Below, piece after piece: positions 36,705 through 46,085 of a DNA stretch of 64,000 bases. Each line of letters begins with the position of its first letter. Positions within the stretch are counted from its first letter, which is position 1. Both the position numbers and the translations under genes were made by a program. The stretch is from Lichenibacterium minor (lineage in GTDB: Bacteria > Pseudomonadota > Alphaproteobacteria > Rhizobiales > Beijerinckiaceae), in assembly GCF_004137685.1 (NCBI RefSeq), contig NZ_QYBB01000020.1, positions 28,842 to 92,841 of the forward strand. The letters are read 5' to 3'. The notes beneath the pieces are model-generated. The model was not told the DNA's origin. It worked only from the letters and a program-made list of their open reading frames with translations, and searched no databases.

Positions 36705-37096
36705 ACGAGGGCCCCCGCCTTCTTGAAACGGAAACCGATCGCCGGTAATTATGGGTCTGCAGGGGAACACCGACTGCAGGCGACTCGTCCGATCGCAAGT
36801 TTGACGAGCGCCGTGGTGACCCGGACCCATCAAGGTCCGGTTGCAAGCCACTAGGGCCCCCAACCCTCTTCGCGGCCCCGCAAGGGTGTCCGTTTCCCCG
36901 CGAGGGGGCTACGTGCCAGGGCGCTCCGCGAGGGGCGCCTTTGATTTTTCAGGGCGCCTCCGGCTCCGACCGAGGCGCCCTCATTGCGTTCCGAGGACAT
37001 CCATGCCCGGAAGCGCTCTCGCTCGGCGGCGCAGAGAAGGACAATTCTCGAAAGCCGTTCAGTCCGTCATTTCGGGATCATCGTGTCGCTGGAAGA
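36705..37096. other. intergenic region with an inverted repeat
   Basis: No gene seen. An inverted repeat AGGGCGCCTC (36951-36960) / GAGGCGCCCT (36972-36981) with an 11-base loop could be a terminator or attenuator. A related GGGGCGCC lies 20 bases before it. Bases 37030-37096 fall in composition toward the low-GC RelA/SpoT operon. Confidence 0.4.
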
Positions 37097-38083
37097 TCAG
37101 TGCACACTCTCGCCGAAGTCGTTCAGCAGCGGTTCCATCTCGGCCTCGGTCAGCGGCCAGCGGTTTAATGCGGCCCGGCCCCGTTTCTCGACGTCCAGAT
37201 AAGCGAGTAGGATCGACGGCTGCGCGAAAAGCGGGTTTTGGCGGGCGACGCGATCCCGGATGTTGTCGACCAAGTACGTCTTTTCGCGAAGCATGGTCGC
37301 GATATCGCTTTCATAATCTTCCTCGGCCAATCCCTCGTAGGCCTCTAGCAGCAAGCCTTCGAGCACGCTGGGGTGCGGGTCAAGCCCGATCTCGCGCGTA
37401 TAGATCATGCTAAGGGCCGCGGTGATCACGCGAACTGCTTTCGTGGCCTCTCGAACTTGATCGAACACCTTTTCAAAATAATCGTTTGTAGCCTCCAGCA
37501 AAGCCATAGATTTTGCAGCATTGCGCTGCATCGCAGGGGTCGCTTGCATCTGAGGTTTGTAAATTGTGTCGTGAGTGAGTTCGCTATAGGCATGCTGCAA
37601 GAGCGTTTTAATCTGGACCTCGCAGGGCGTGCCGGCAGGGATCCGGAAGCCATTGACCTCCAGATCGTTGCGGGGGCGGACGACATAGTGGACAGCGGCA
37701 TAATCGAAGGTGACCGGGTTCTCTTTTTGTTCCTCTTCGTAGTCCCGATCCTTGCTCCATGTCCACCCTTCCGTCTCCTCGATCGCCGTGGCGATGTGGC
37801 GAATATTGCGGCCGAGAAGCACCACGAAGCGGATACCAACCTTGTCGGTGATTTCGCCGTAGGGATCAGCATAGGCCTTCCTCCGGTAAAATGCTTTTTC
37901 AATCAGCTTTCTAGTATCTTTCAGCCTTGGCTCAACGCGCACCTTAAGGAGTTCATTAACATATGCTGGTGTGAATGTGGAACTCAGGGTTGCTAGGATA
38001 TGACGGCAGATGTGGCCACCCCAGCGTTTGTATATGAGTTTCTCGCTCTCCCACCGAGCGGAGAACTCTTCATCCCTGGTCAC
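37097..38083 (-). CDS. RelA/SpoT synthetase-domain protein, second gene of a two-gene operon
   Basis: A 328-residue protein with a RelA_SpoT nucleotidyltransferase domain, which transfers pyrophosphate to GTP/GDP or, in toxic relatives, to other nucleotides or tRNA. Seen: R53-x-K55, the D80-K-V-G-I-R85 strand, DYAAVHYVVR (127-136), E155-V-Q157-I-K-T160 and H171...Y175-K176, so the main catalytic positions look intact. No HD hydrolase, TGS or ACT domain, so it is a small-alarmone-synthetase type with a helical C-terminal extension (residues 185-328). Its ATG overlaps the stop of the upstream NA37-like gene by four bases. Lower GC than flanking core genes. Confidence 0.85.
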   Translation of the reverse strand: MTRDEEFSARWESEKLIYKRWGGHICRHILATLSSTFTPAYVNELLKVRVEPRLKDTRKLIEKAFYRRKAYADPYGEITDKVGIRFVVLLGRNIRHIATAIEETEGWTWSKDRDYEEEQKENPVTFDYAAVHYVVRPRNDLEVNGFRIPAGTPCEVQIKTLLQHAYSELTHDTIYKPQMQATPAMQRNAAKSMALLEATNDYFEKVFDQVREATKAVRVITAALSMIYTREIGLDPHPSVLEGLLLEAYEGLAEEDYESDIATMLREKTYLVDNIRDRVARQNPLFAQPSILLAYLDVEKRGRAALNRWPLTEAEMEPLLNDFGESVH

Positions 38084-39135
38084 TCCTGTCCCTCAAGCGG
38101 GCTCTTGATGGTGATTTGGGTCCAGGTCTCCCCTCCTTCACCTTCGACTTGTCGCACATCAACGAAATCGCTAATCGCTTCCGGAGGACCGGAAAGTGTA
38201 ATTCTATTCGCAAAGCGCAGCTTCCGTATCCTCAGTGAGGCCCCGCACTCCGTTAGGTCTTTGCTGATCACGGTTGCAGGAACACGCTCGCGACGCATGT
38301 GATTGCGATAATTTTCTTGCAACTCTGGAGGCATGAATCTCTCTGCGAATTCCCCAACTTGAATGGTTCCTGCTTGATCGACTTTAAGGTAGGCGTATAG
38401 ACCGTTGTATAGATCAACTTTTTTCTCCTGCGAAACCGACGCCGAGCGAATAAATTCCTTCGATGCATCGAAGAAGCTCTTCACTTGGCGAGCGCTGTTA
38501 CTTGGAATCTCTAGCCCAAGATAGGCGCCATAAAAATAGATAGCAGACCCATCTCGATCAGAACTCGTCAGTTGATTGTCGTAGACCGTGGCCGTCCAGT
38601 CATCCGGCAACACTTGGTCGCTGTACTTTGTTGCAATAAAAAGACCTATTTTATAGAGCTTAGTTTTTGGCGTAAGGAACAAAGTTTCAACGAAAGTAGC
38701 TTGCAAGTCGTTCTGTTTTACAAATCCTTCATGAAGCTCAGCCTTCATCACGCCGTAAAATGGCAATGGGTCCCTTCCGACAGTCCCATCAAATATGACA
38801 ACGAGCCCGCCGGGATACTTCCGGGAGGTTTGTGCTTCGGCAAGCTTGTAAGCGAAGGCATGTGATTGCTGAACGAAGTCTGCATCCTCGGTGAGGATGA
38901 TCGCCGCCCCGCGGGCGGCTATGTCGTTGGGTTCAAATCGCTTGATACTCATCGCCATACATTTGGCGTCATTCCGGAACGCTGAGTGGACCCGGCTAGC
39001 GAAGGCATCCCGTGCCTTCTGGGGTAGTTCGAGAAGGCCGCTTGAGTAGGTCGGTGCTGCAATTTGCCTGTCATCGGTGCGCTTATAGACCTCGTGAAGG
39101 CAGATTCGCCTGATCTTCAAGTTCTCGAGTGGCAT
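38080..39135 (-). CDS. nucleoid-associated protein, NA37/NdpA-like, first gene of the operon
   Basis: A 351-residue protein resembling the 37-kDa nucleoid-associated family (YejK/NdpA). Visible: a start MPLENLKIRRICLHEVYKR, SIKRFEPNDIAARGAAIILTED, the family-like YPGGLVVIFDGTVGRDPLPFYGVMKAELHEGF, and FFLTPKTKLYKIGLF-type strands (LFLTPKTKLYKIGLF). Length is close to the usual 335. The start was chosen at the internal ATG where similarity begins. It is translationally coupled (ATGA) to the RelA/SpoT gene. Such a pair could be a toxin-antitoxin or phage-response module; the family assignment is by motif memory and moderate. Confidence 0.65.
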   Translation of the reverse strand: MPLENLKIRRICLHEVYKRTDDRQIAAPTYSSGLLELPQKARDAFASRVHSAFRNDAKCMAMSIKRFEPNDIAARGAAIILTEDADFVQQSHAFAYKLAEAQTSRKYPGGLVVIFDGTVGRDPLPFYGVMKAELHEGFVKQNDLQATFVETLFLTPKTKLYKIGLFIATKYSDQVLPDDWTATVYDNQLTSSDRDGSAIYFYGAYLGLEIPSNSARQVKSFFDASKEFIRSASVSQEKKVDLYNGLYAYLKVDQAGTIQVGEFAERFMPPELQENYRNHMRRERVPATVISKDLTECGASLRIRKLRFANRITLSGPPEAISDFVDVRQVEGEGGETWTQITIKSPLEGQE

Positions 39136-39251
39136 TGCCTCGACCCCTACGCGAATCAACTCTTGCTTGCGGAGTGAAGCACGCGAAGGTTGATCAGGGA
39201 TGAGGGCAGCACGCCATATCGAAATCGTCGCAGTGTGGCGGAAGACCGAAG

Positions 39252-39467
39252 TCAACCGAGTGGGCCGCGGTAGGTGTTTTCTGAAGAAGGAGCACCGGGA
39301 AGGAGCCACCGGCAGCTTCGTCGAGTAATTCTCTCGACCTCGCTCAGCGCCTGCCCGAAATGGCGCGCCAGGGCGACGTCACCGGCCGCCTCGGCTTGGC
39401 GGAGAAGGTCTGGCACAGCTACCAGCGTGGCCCGGGCGACCGGACCGTCATCGTCCGGCGGCTCCAA
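39252..39467 (-). CDS. small hypothetical protein, possibly truncated at an island edge
   Basis: A 71-residue frame. The first 47 codons have strongly GC3-biased, convincing codon use (EPPDDDGPVARATLVAVPDL then LLRQAEAAGDVALARHFGQ, ending ALSEVERI). The remaining 24 codons look like noise (TRRSCRWLLPGAPSSENTY). This suggests that either the gene is a real small one or its 3' end was replaced when the low-GC operon to its left arrived, with the junction near 39320. Confidence 0.35.
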   Translation of the reverse strand: MEPPDDDGPVARATLVAVPDLLRQAEAAGDVALARHFGQALSEVERITRRSCRWLLPGAPSSENTYRGPLG

Positions 39468-39571
39468 TCGGGGTCTCGCACTGCCCGCGTCGCCGATCTC
39501 TAGTGGACGTGGGGCAGCGCACCGAGTCAGGGCACCTTCAGATACGGGGTGAGCGGCCCCATCATGTTCAC

Positions 39572-39805
39572 CTAGTCCTGGCCGAACACGGCACGTAAGC
39601 TATCGGCGGCGACGATCTCGCGCTTGTCGGCCGGGTCCTGGCACCCGTTCGCCTTGATGTAGTCCCACACCAGCTTGAAAAGCTGGGTCTGGGCTAGCGG
39701 CTTGTCGCCGACGATGGCGGCGAACTCGGCTGAGGGCATCGGCGGCCAAGCCGGCGCGCCGGCCTGGCGGGCCTTGGTAAGGGCGTCCTCGCTGGAGTTG
39801 GTCAT
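39572..39805 (-). CDS. SWIB/MDM2 domain protein cut short by an in-frame amber codon
   Basis: A 77-residue product with the SWIB fold: KPLAQTQLFKLVWDYIKANG, CQDPADKREIVAADSLRAVFGQD. In usual SWIB proteins this is followed by a Lys and a final amphipathic helix (V-x-M-F-x-M-T-x-x-x-x-x-H-L). Here FGQD is followed by TAG (39572-39574), and reading on gives VNMMGPLTPYLKVP and then TGA at 39527-39529, clearly the missing helix. TAG could come from an AAG by one change. Either a recent nonsense mutation or amber readthrough; bacterial SWIB function is unknown. Confidence 0.75.
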   Translation of the reverse strand: MTNSSEDALTKARQAGAPAWPPMPSAEFAAIVGDKPLAQTQLFKLVWDYIKANGCQDPADKREIVAADSLRAVFGQD

Positions 39806-39844
39806 GGCATCTCCTTGCAGCGACGAGCCGATCGTGCCCCTCCC

Positions 39845-40102
39845 CTACCCCATCCGCCGCAGGATCGCCCGCACGGGGAGCAGCCGCCGCAGCCGGCTCC
39901 AGGCGGCGACGCGGTGCACCGTGTCGAGCCGGGCCTTGAGCTGGCCCAGGCGCTCGCCCAGCGCCACGATCTCCTCCTGGCGCTGCAGGATGGACAGCTT
40001 CAGCCGGGCGTTCTCGGCGCGCAGGTCGTCGTTGTCGAGCTCCAGGCGGCGCAAGCGCAGCGCCGCGGCTTCGGCGGCGGCGGGGTCGTCCGGCGCGCTC
40101 AC
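39845..40102 (-). CDS. small coiled-coil protein coupled to a glycosyltransferase
   Basis: An 85-residue protein, mostly a predicted coiled coil (LRLRRLELDNDDLRAENARL, LQRQEEIVALGERLGQLKAR), ending in a basic stretch LRRLLPVRAILRRMG. The start is a GTG overlapping the stop of the glycosyltransferase gene (GTGA), so the two are translated together. It may act as an oligomerising or membrane-associated partner of that enzyme; this is inference from position. Confidence 0.65.
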   Translation of the reverse strand: MSAPDDPAAAEAAALRLRRLELDNDDLRAENARLKLSILQRQEEIVALGERLGQLKARLDTVHRVAAWSRLRRLLPVRAILRRMG

Positions 40103-41295
40103 GCGGCGGCCCGCCACAGGCAGGGGGCGATGTCCGCGCCCCCCGCTTCGCGGGCGAAGAAGCGCGCATAGGCGGTCACCTCGAAGGGGTTGCCGAGGTC
40201 GAAGCCGAAGCGCAGCGCCGCGTGGCGGCCGTGGTGGTGGTGCATGAGGTTGGTCACGATCTCGCCCCCGACCCCGATGCGGCAGCCGGGGTGCGGCAGG
40301 GGGCAATAGCGGTCGTAGGTGGCGAAGGGGTCGCCCGACCAGGTGGGGTGCTTCTCGCGGAACATGCGCCGCACCATGTCGGGGATGGGCACGCCCGTGG
40401 CGAAGCCGCGGTAGGCGTAGGGCCGGGCGGGCGCCCCGGCCCGCGCCGCGGCGGCCCGCCGCTTCGCCGCGTAGTCGGCGAGCAGCGCCGCCAGCGCGCC
40501 CGTGGCCGGCGGCTCCGGCGTGTAGCGCGACACCTCGTGCGGCCGTTCGGGATCGAAGCCGGAGAAGTGGAAGAAGCCGAGCGGCCGCCCGTCGACGCGC
40601 CAGCCCCCGTCCGGCCCCGCCGCGACGGTGCGGCGGTCGAGGTTCCAGTAGGCGACGTTGAAGCCGGTGTCGCGCGACACCCGGGCGTGTTCGGCGAGGC
40701 CCGGCATGAGGTCCATGTACTTCTGGTCGACGAAGAGGCCGCGGTCCTGCTCGTTGACGCAATCGTGCTTCAGCCGGGCCGCCCACCAGCGCAGCAGCGG
40801 CTCGGTTTCGGGGGTCTGCGCCGCCGCCACGAAGCCGAGGTTGTAGACGCCCGTCTGCATCACGTGGAGCTCGGTGCGGGGCGCGCCCGGGCCCGGCACC
40901 GAGCAGAAGTGCGGCGTCAGCACGAAGGACGCGCCGCCGTCGAGCAGCGCCAGCAGGTCGTCGAGCCGGCGGTAGAGCGCGATGTCGGGGTCGAAGTAGA
41001 CGACGTGGCGGTGGCCGCGCTCGAACATCCGCAGCATCAGGAAGGGCTTGATGGCGGTGTTGAACTCGGTGACGTCGTAGGAGAAGGCGAAGGACGGGAA
41101 ATCCGGGATGCCGAGCGCCGCCGCCTCCACCACCTCGACGCCGTCCGGGTAGCGCAGGGCGGGGTCGACGAGGTCGGCCAGGCCCAGCACCAGCGCGGCA
41201 TCCGGGTGGAAGCGGCGCGCCGTGTCGAACAACACCTCCGCCTGGGGCAGGTAGTTGTTCGAGCAGATCGTGACGATGACGGTGCGGGCGGCCAT
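40099..41295 (-). CDS. glycosyltransferase (GT-A fold, DxD type)
   Basis: A 398-residue cytoplasmic glycosyltransferase. Visible: IVTICSNNYLPQAEVLFDTA at the N-terminus, YDVTEFNTAIKPFLMLRMFE, the metal-binding DxD in VVYFDPDIALYRRLDDL, QTGVYNLGFVAA, DQKYMDLMP and GFFHFSGFDPERPH. The pattern is that of the nucleotide-diphospho-sugar transferases found with surface polysaccharide genes. Donor and acceptor cannot be told. A small coiled-coil gene follows with a four-base overlap. Confidence 0.82.
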   Translation of the reverse strand: MAARTVIVTICSNNYLPQAEVLFDTARRFHPDAALVLGLADLVDPALRYPDGVEVVEAAALGIPDFPSFAFSYDVTEFNTAIKPFLMLRMFERGHRHVVYFDPDIALYRRLDDLLALLDGGASFVLTPHFCSVPGPGAPRTELHVMQTGVYNLGFVAAAQTPETEPLLRWWAARLKHDCVNEQDRGLFVDQKYMDLMPGLAEHARVSRDTGFNVAYWNLDRRTVAAGPDGGWRVDGRPLGFFHFSGFDPERPHEVSRYTPEPPATGALAALLADYAAKRRAAAARAGAPARPYAYRGFATGVPIPDMVRRMFREKHPTWSGDPFATYDRYCPLPHPGCRIGVGGEIVTNLMHHHHGRHAALRFGFDLGNPFEVTAYARFFAREAGGADIAPCLWRAAA

Positions 41296-41403
41296 GGTGC
41301 CACCGGTGGTGCCACCGCGGGGCCGGGATGTCCAGGCGGGCGGCGGCCCGGGGCTTGCGCGCGTCCGGGGCGCGATGATCTATGGCGGCCGGGAAGCTGG
41401 AAG

Positions 41404-42084
41404 ATGCCGATGATCCGCGTGCTGGTGATCGAGGACGACGCCGAAACGGCCGCCGAGATCGTCGAGGATTTTTCCGCGGCGGGCTTCGCCGTGACGCTGG
41501 AAACGGACGGGCCGGGCGGCCTCGCCCGCGCCCAGGCCGAGCCCTTCGACGTGGTGACGCTCGACCGCATGCTGCCCGGCCTCGACGGCCTCGCCCTGCT
41601 GGACCGGCTGCGCGCCCGCGGCGTCAAGGCCCCCGTGCTGGTGCTGAGCGCCCTGTCCTCCGTCGACGAGCGCATCCGCGGGCTGCGGGCCGGCGGCGAC
41701 GACTACCTCGCCAAGCCCTTCTCGGCCGCCGAGCTGCGCGCCCGCGTGGAGGTGCTGGCGCGCCGCCCGGCCGAGCGCGACGGCCTCGTGCTGCGCTACG
41801 ACACGCTGCAGGTCGACCTGCTCGGCCGCACGGCGCGGCGCGGCGAGCGCGCGCTCGACCTGTACCCCCGCGAGTTCAAGCTGCTGGAGTTCCTGGTGCG
41901 CCACGCCGGCAACGTCGTCACGCGCGCCATGGTGTTCGAGCAGGTGTGGGGCTACAGCTTCGACCCCGGCACCAACCTCGTCGACGTTCACCTCGGCAAG
42001 CTGCGCCGCAAGGTCGACGGGCCCGGCGACCCGCCGCTGATCCACACGGTGCGGGGCACGGGCTTCGTGCTGCGCGCCCCGTGA
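41404..42084 (+). CDS. OmpR/PhoB-type response regulator
   Basis: A 226-residue two-component regulator. Receiver domain residues 4-115 with acidic pair E10-D11-D12, phospho-acceptor Asp54 in VVTLDRMLPG, and the conserved Lys in LAKPFS. A C-terminal winged helix follows: LYPREFKLLEFLVRHAGNVV, VWGYSFDPGTNLVDVHLGKLRRK, IHTVRGTGFVL. It is followed by its sensor kinase with a GTGA overlap. No target gene is apparent. Confidence 0.92.
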   Translation: MPMIRVLVIEDDAETAAEIVEDFSAAGFAVTLETDGPGGLARAQAEPFDVVTLDRMLPGLDGLALLDRLRARGVKAPVLVLSALSSVDERIRGLRAGGDDYLAKPFSAAELRARVEVLARRPAERDGLVLRYDTLQVDLLGRTARRGERALDLYPREFKLLEFLVRHAGNVVTRAMVFEQVWGYSFDPGTNLVDVHLGKLRRKVDGPGDPPLIHTVRGTGFVLRAP

Positions 42085-43514
42085 CGGCGATGCCGCCGGC
42101 CGCGGCGCCGCCCGGCGCCACCGCCGCGGCGGCGCGGGGGCGGCCGGCGCGGCTGCGGGGCTTGAAGCTCGTCCAGACCACGGCCTTCCGCTGGACGCTG
42201 GGCTCGGCCGCCGTGGTGGCGCTGGGCATCGTCGCCACCGGCGGCTTCTTCTATTGGCAGACCGTCGGCTACCTCACGAGCCGGCTCGACGCCGGCCTCC
42301 TGCTCGAAGCCCGCTCGCTGGCGGCCGAAAGCCGGCGGGTGCTGGTGCTGCGGCTCGAAAAATCCCTCGCCGTGGACGCGCGCGGCACCAAGGCCTACGG
42401 GCTGTTCGGGCCGGACGGCGCCGCCCTGGCGGGCGACGTGGCGGCCCTCCCCGCCGCCCTGCCCCCGCCGGACCGGCCCGTGCCGGTGATGGTCGCGTGG
42501 GAGCGCGCCGGCGCCCGCGACACGATCGAGGTGCGCGCCATCGCGCTGCCGCTGCCCGACGGCGCCACGCTGTTCCTCGGCCGCAGCGCCGCCGACATCG
42601 CCGAGATCGACGAGATCATGAAGCGCGCCATGGCGCTCACCGCGGTGCCGGCGGCGCTGCTGGCGCTGGCCGTGGGGGCGCTGGTGAGCCTCGGCACGCT
42701 GCGGCGCGTCGAAGCGGTGCGGCACGCCTGCGCGCTGGTGATGGGCGGCGAGTTCAGCCGCCGCCTGCCCGTGGGCCGCCGCCGCGACGAGTTCGACCGC
42801 TTGAGCGAGATGGTCAACCGCATGCTCGACGAGATCGAGCGCCTCGTCGAGGAGGTGCGGGGCGCCGGCGACGCCATCGCGCACGACCTGCGCACGCCGC
42901 TGACGCGCCTGCGCGCGCGGCTCGACCGCGCGCTCGACCCCGACGCGCGCCACGCCCCCGTGGCGGAGGTGCTGGGCAAGTCGGTGGCCGACGTCGACCA
43001 GCTCCTCGCCACCGTCACGGCCGTGCTGCGCCTGGCGGAGGTCGAGGAAGGGCGGCGGCAGGGCGGCTTCCGCGCGCTCGACTTGGCCGAGATCGTCGAC
43101 GCGGTGGGGGAGCTCTACGGCCCGGTGGCGGAAGAGAAGGGCGTGGCGCTCGCCACCCTGCGCGGGGACGCGCCGGTGCCGCTGCGCGGGGACGGCGACC
43201 TCCTGTTCGAGGCCGTCGCCAACCTCGTCGACAACGCCGTGAAATACACCCCGCCCGGCGGGCGCGTGGGGCTGGAGCTCGAGGCGGGGCCGCGGGTGCG
43301 CGTGTGGGACACGGGGCCCGGCATCCCGCCCGAGGACCGGGACGCGGTGATGCGCCGCTTCTACCGCGTCGACCGCTCGCGCCACCTGCCCGGCACGGGG
43401 CTCGGCCTCAGCCTCGTCGCCGCCATCGCGCGGCTGCACGGCCTGACGCTGGAGATCGGCGCGCACCAGGGCGGCGGCTGCGCGGTGACGATGGAGGCCG
43501 GGGACCCCGCCTGA
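42081..43514 (+). CDS. two-component sensor histidine kinase
   Basis: A 477-residue membrane kinase, partner of the regulator directly upstream (start GTG overlaps its stop; an ATG at 42090 is an alternative). One N-terminal membrane helix (about residues 36-58), a short periplasmic sensor of about 110 residues, a second helix near 190-215, HAMP, the H-box AIAHDLRTPLTRLRARLDRA, N-box NLVDNAVKYTPPGG, and G-boxes DTGPGIPPED and GTGLGLSLVAA. The small sensor domain gives no hint of the signal. Confidence 0.9.
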   Translation: MTAMPPAAAPPGATAAAARGRPARLRGLKLVQTTAFRWTLGSAAVVALGIVATGGFFYWQTVGYLTSRLDAGLLLEARSLAAESRRVLVLRLEKSLAVDARGTKAYGLFGPDGAALAGDVAALPAALPPPDRPVPVMVAWERAGARDTIEVRAIALPLPDGATLFLGRSAADIAEIDEIMKRAMALTAVPAALLALAVGALVSLGTLRRVEAVRHACALVMGGEFSRRLPVGRRRDEFDRLSEMVNRMLDEIERLVEEVRGAGDAIAHDLRTPLTRLRARLDRALDPDARHAPVAEVLGKSVADVDQLLATVTAVLRLAEVEEGRRQGGFRALDLAEIVDAVGELYGPVAEEKGVALATLRGDAPVPLRGDGDLLFEAVANLVDNAVKYTPPGGRVGLELEAGPRVRVWDTGPGIPPEDRDAVMRRFYRVDRSRHLPGTGLGLSLVAAIARLHGLTLEIGAHQGGGCAVTMEAGDPA

Positions 43515-43605
43515 CGCGGCGGCGTCCCGGGCGCAACCATCGTCGCGGCTGCGCCGTTTGCATGCGATCTCGCGCCCCCGCCAGGGCACCCCCAGGAGCC
43601 CGCCC

Positions 43606-44595
<990 letters not shown>

Positions 44596-44615
44596 CCAAC
44601 CCGAGGAAGACGCAG

Positions 44616-45470
44616 ATGGCTAACGACACGACCCCGGTGTGGTTCATCACCGGTTGCTCCACCGGCTTCGGCCGAGAACTCGCCAAGCTGGTGCTGGACC
44701 GCGGCTGGCGGGCCGTCGTCACGGCGCGCGACAAGGAGCGCGTCACGGATCTCGCCGAAGGCCGCGGGGACCGCGCCCTGGCGCTGTCGCTCGACGTCAT
44801 CGACGACGACGAGATCGAGGCGGGCGTGAAGGCGGCCGTGACGAAGTTCGGCCGCATCGACGTTCTGGTGAACAACGCCGGCTACGGCTACCTGTCCTCC
44901 ATCGAGGAGGGCGTGCCGGAGGAGGTGCGGGCCCAGTTCGAGGCCAACGTCTTCGGCCTGTTCGCCATGACGCGCGCCGTGCTGCCCGTGATGCGCGGGC
45001 AGAAGAGCGGCCACATCCTCAACATCGCTTCCGTGGCGGGCTTCTGCGGCTTCCCGGGCTCGGGCTATTACGCGGCCTCGAAACACGCCGTCGAGGGCTT
45101 CTCGGATTCGCTGTCGAAGGAGATGGCGCCGCTCGGCGTCAAGGTCACCGTTGTGGAGCCGGGCCCGTTCCGCACCGACTGGGCCGGCCGCTCCATGACG
45201 CAGACGCAGAGCGCCATCCCGGCCTACGCCGAAACCGTGGCGGCGCGGCTGGCGCAGACCTCGCAGAAGAGCGGCACCCAGGCGGGCGACCCCGTGCGCG
45301 CCGGGCAGGCGATGATCGACCTCGTCGGCGAGGTCGATCCGCCGCTCCACCTCGTGCTCGGCGAATGGGGCCACGACGCCGTGGTGAAGAAGCTGAAGGA
45401 CACGCTGGCCGAGGTCGAGGGCCGGCGCCAAACCGCCCTCGACACGGACTACCCGCCGAACGAGCGCTGA
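44616..45470 (+). CDS. SDR family NAD(P)-dependent oxidoreductase
   Basis: A 284-residue short-chain dehydrogenase. N-terminal VWFITGCSTGFGRELAK (TGxxxGxG motif), Ala-Arg-Asp after strand 2 (ARDKERV, suggesting NADP), NNAGYGYLSSIEEG, the Ser in NIASVAGFCGFPG and YYAASKHAVEGFSDSL (Y-x-x-x-K). Similar to the oxidoreductases acting with aldo/keto reductases on carbonyl compounds. Its 3' end overlaps the convergent methyltransferase gene by 22 bases. Confidence 0.9.
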   Translation: MANDTTPVWFITGCSTGFGRELAKLVLDRGWRAVVTARDKERVTDLAEGRGDRALALSLDVIDDDEIEAGVKAAVTKFGRIDVLVNNAGYGYLSSIEEGVPEEVRAQFEANVFGLFAMTRAVLPVMRGQKSGHILNIASVAGFCGFPGSGYYAASKHAVEGFSDSLSKEMAPLGVKVTVVEPGPFRTDWAGRSMTQTQSAIPAYAETVAARLAQTSQKSGTQAGDPVRAGQAMIDLVGEVDPPLHLVLGEWGHDAVVKKLKDTLAEVEGRRQTALDTDYPPNER

Positions 45471-45946
45471 TCGCGCCGGAGCACGTGGTAGCGCCCCTCG
45501 GCGACGCCGGGGGGCAGCGGCTCGGCGACGAGGCGCGGGTGGGGCAGCGGCGCCCCGCTCACCGCGAAGCCGCCCGGCGCCAGCAGCCGGGCGGCGAGCG
45601 CGGGCAGCCAGTCCCGGAGGGCGGCGTCCGCGGCGGCGTCGCCGGTCTCGATGTCGGCATGCACCAGGGCGGCGCAGCCGTCGGGCCAGGCCGCGGCGGT
45701 GCCGGGGAGGTCGCCGACGACGAAGTCGTCCGGCGCCGGGCGGGGGCGCACGGCTTCCACCACCACGCTTTCGAAGACCACGATGCGCCGCCCGGGGAAG
45801 CGCTCGCGCAGGTGGTCGTAGGTGCGGGCGCTGCCGAGCCCGAACTCCATGACGAGGCCCGGCACGCCGGCGAGCCGGCGCGGCAGAGCGTCGAGGATGT
45901 CGCGCTGGGCCGACATGCGGCGGATGAAGGAATCGAGGCGGCTCAT
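45449..45946 (-). CDS. class I SAM-dependent methyltransferase-like protein
   Basis: A 165-residue protein. The SAM-binding motif is VMEFGLGSARTYDHLRERFP with the acidic residue after strand 2 in IVVFESVV, and an HADIETGD strand 4 region. The short size suggests a minimal Rossmann methyltransferase lacking a separate substrate domain. Start MSRLDSFIRRMSAQ. It converges on the SDR gene with a 22-base overlap. Substrate unknown. Confidence 0.72.
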   Translation of the reverse strand: MSRLDSFIRRMSAQRDILDALPRRLAGVPGLVMEFGLGSARTYDHLRERFPGRRIVVFESVVVEAVRPRPAPDDFVVGDLPGTAAAWPDGCAALVHADIETGDAAADAALRDWLPALAARLLAPGGFAVSGAPLPHPRLVAEPLPPGVAEGRYHVLRRDQRSFGG

Positions 45947-46085
45947 GGCCCTCCCGTGAAACGCGTCCGGCGGAACGGCGGCGGATGCCCGTCCCCACCC
46001 CCGACAACGGGGCCGGCGGGCGGGACGTTCCCGCGTTGACACCCGGAGCCCGCCCGCGCCATCGTCGCCGCGGAGGTCCCTGCCC

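Noticed and set aside
36840..36985. Possible tRNA or structured RNA between the DUF3800 and RelA/SpoT genes
   Set aside because: GC-rich inverted repeats are present, but there is no T-loop (GGTTCRANTCC), acceptor pairing or other known RNA signature.
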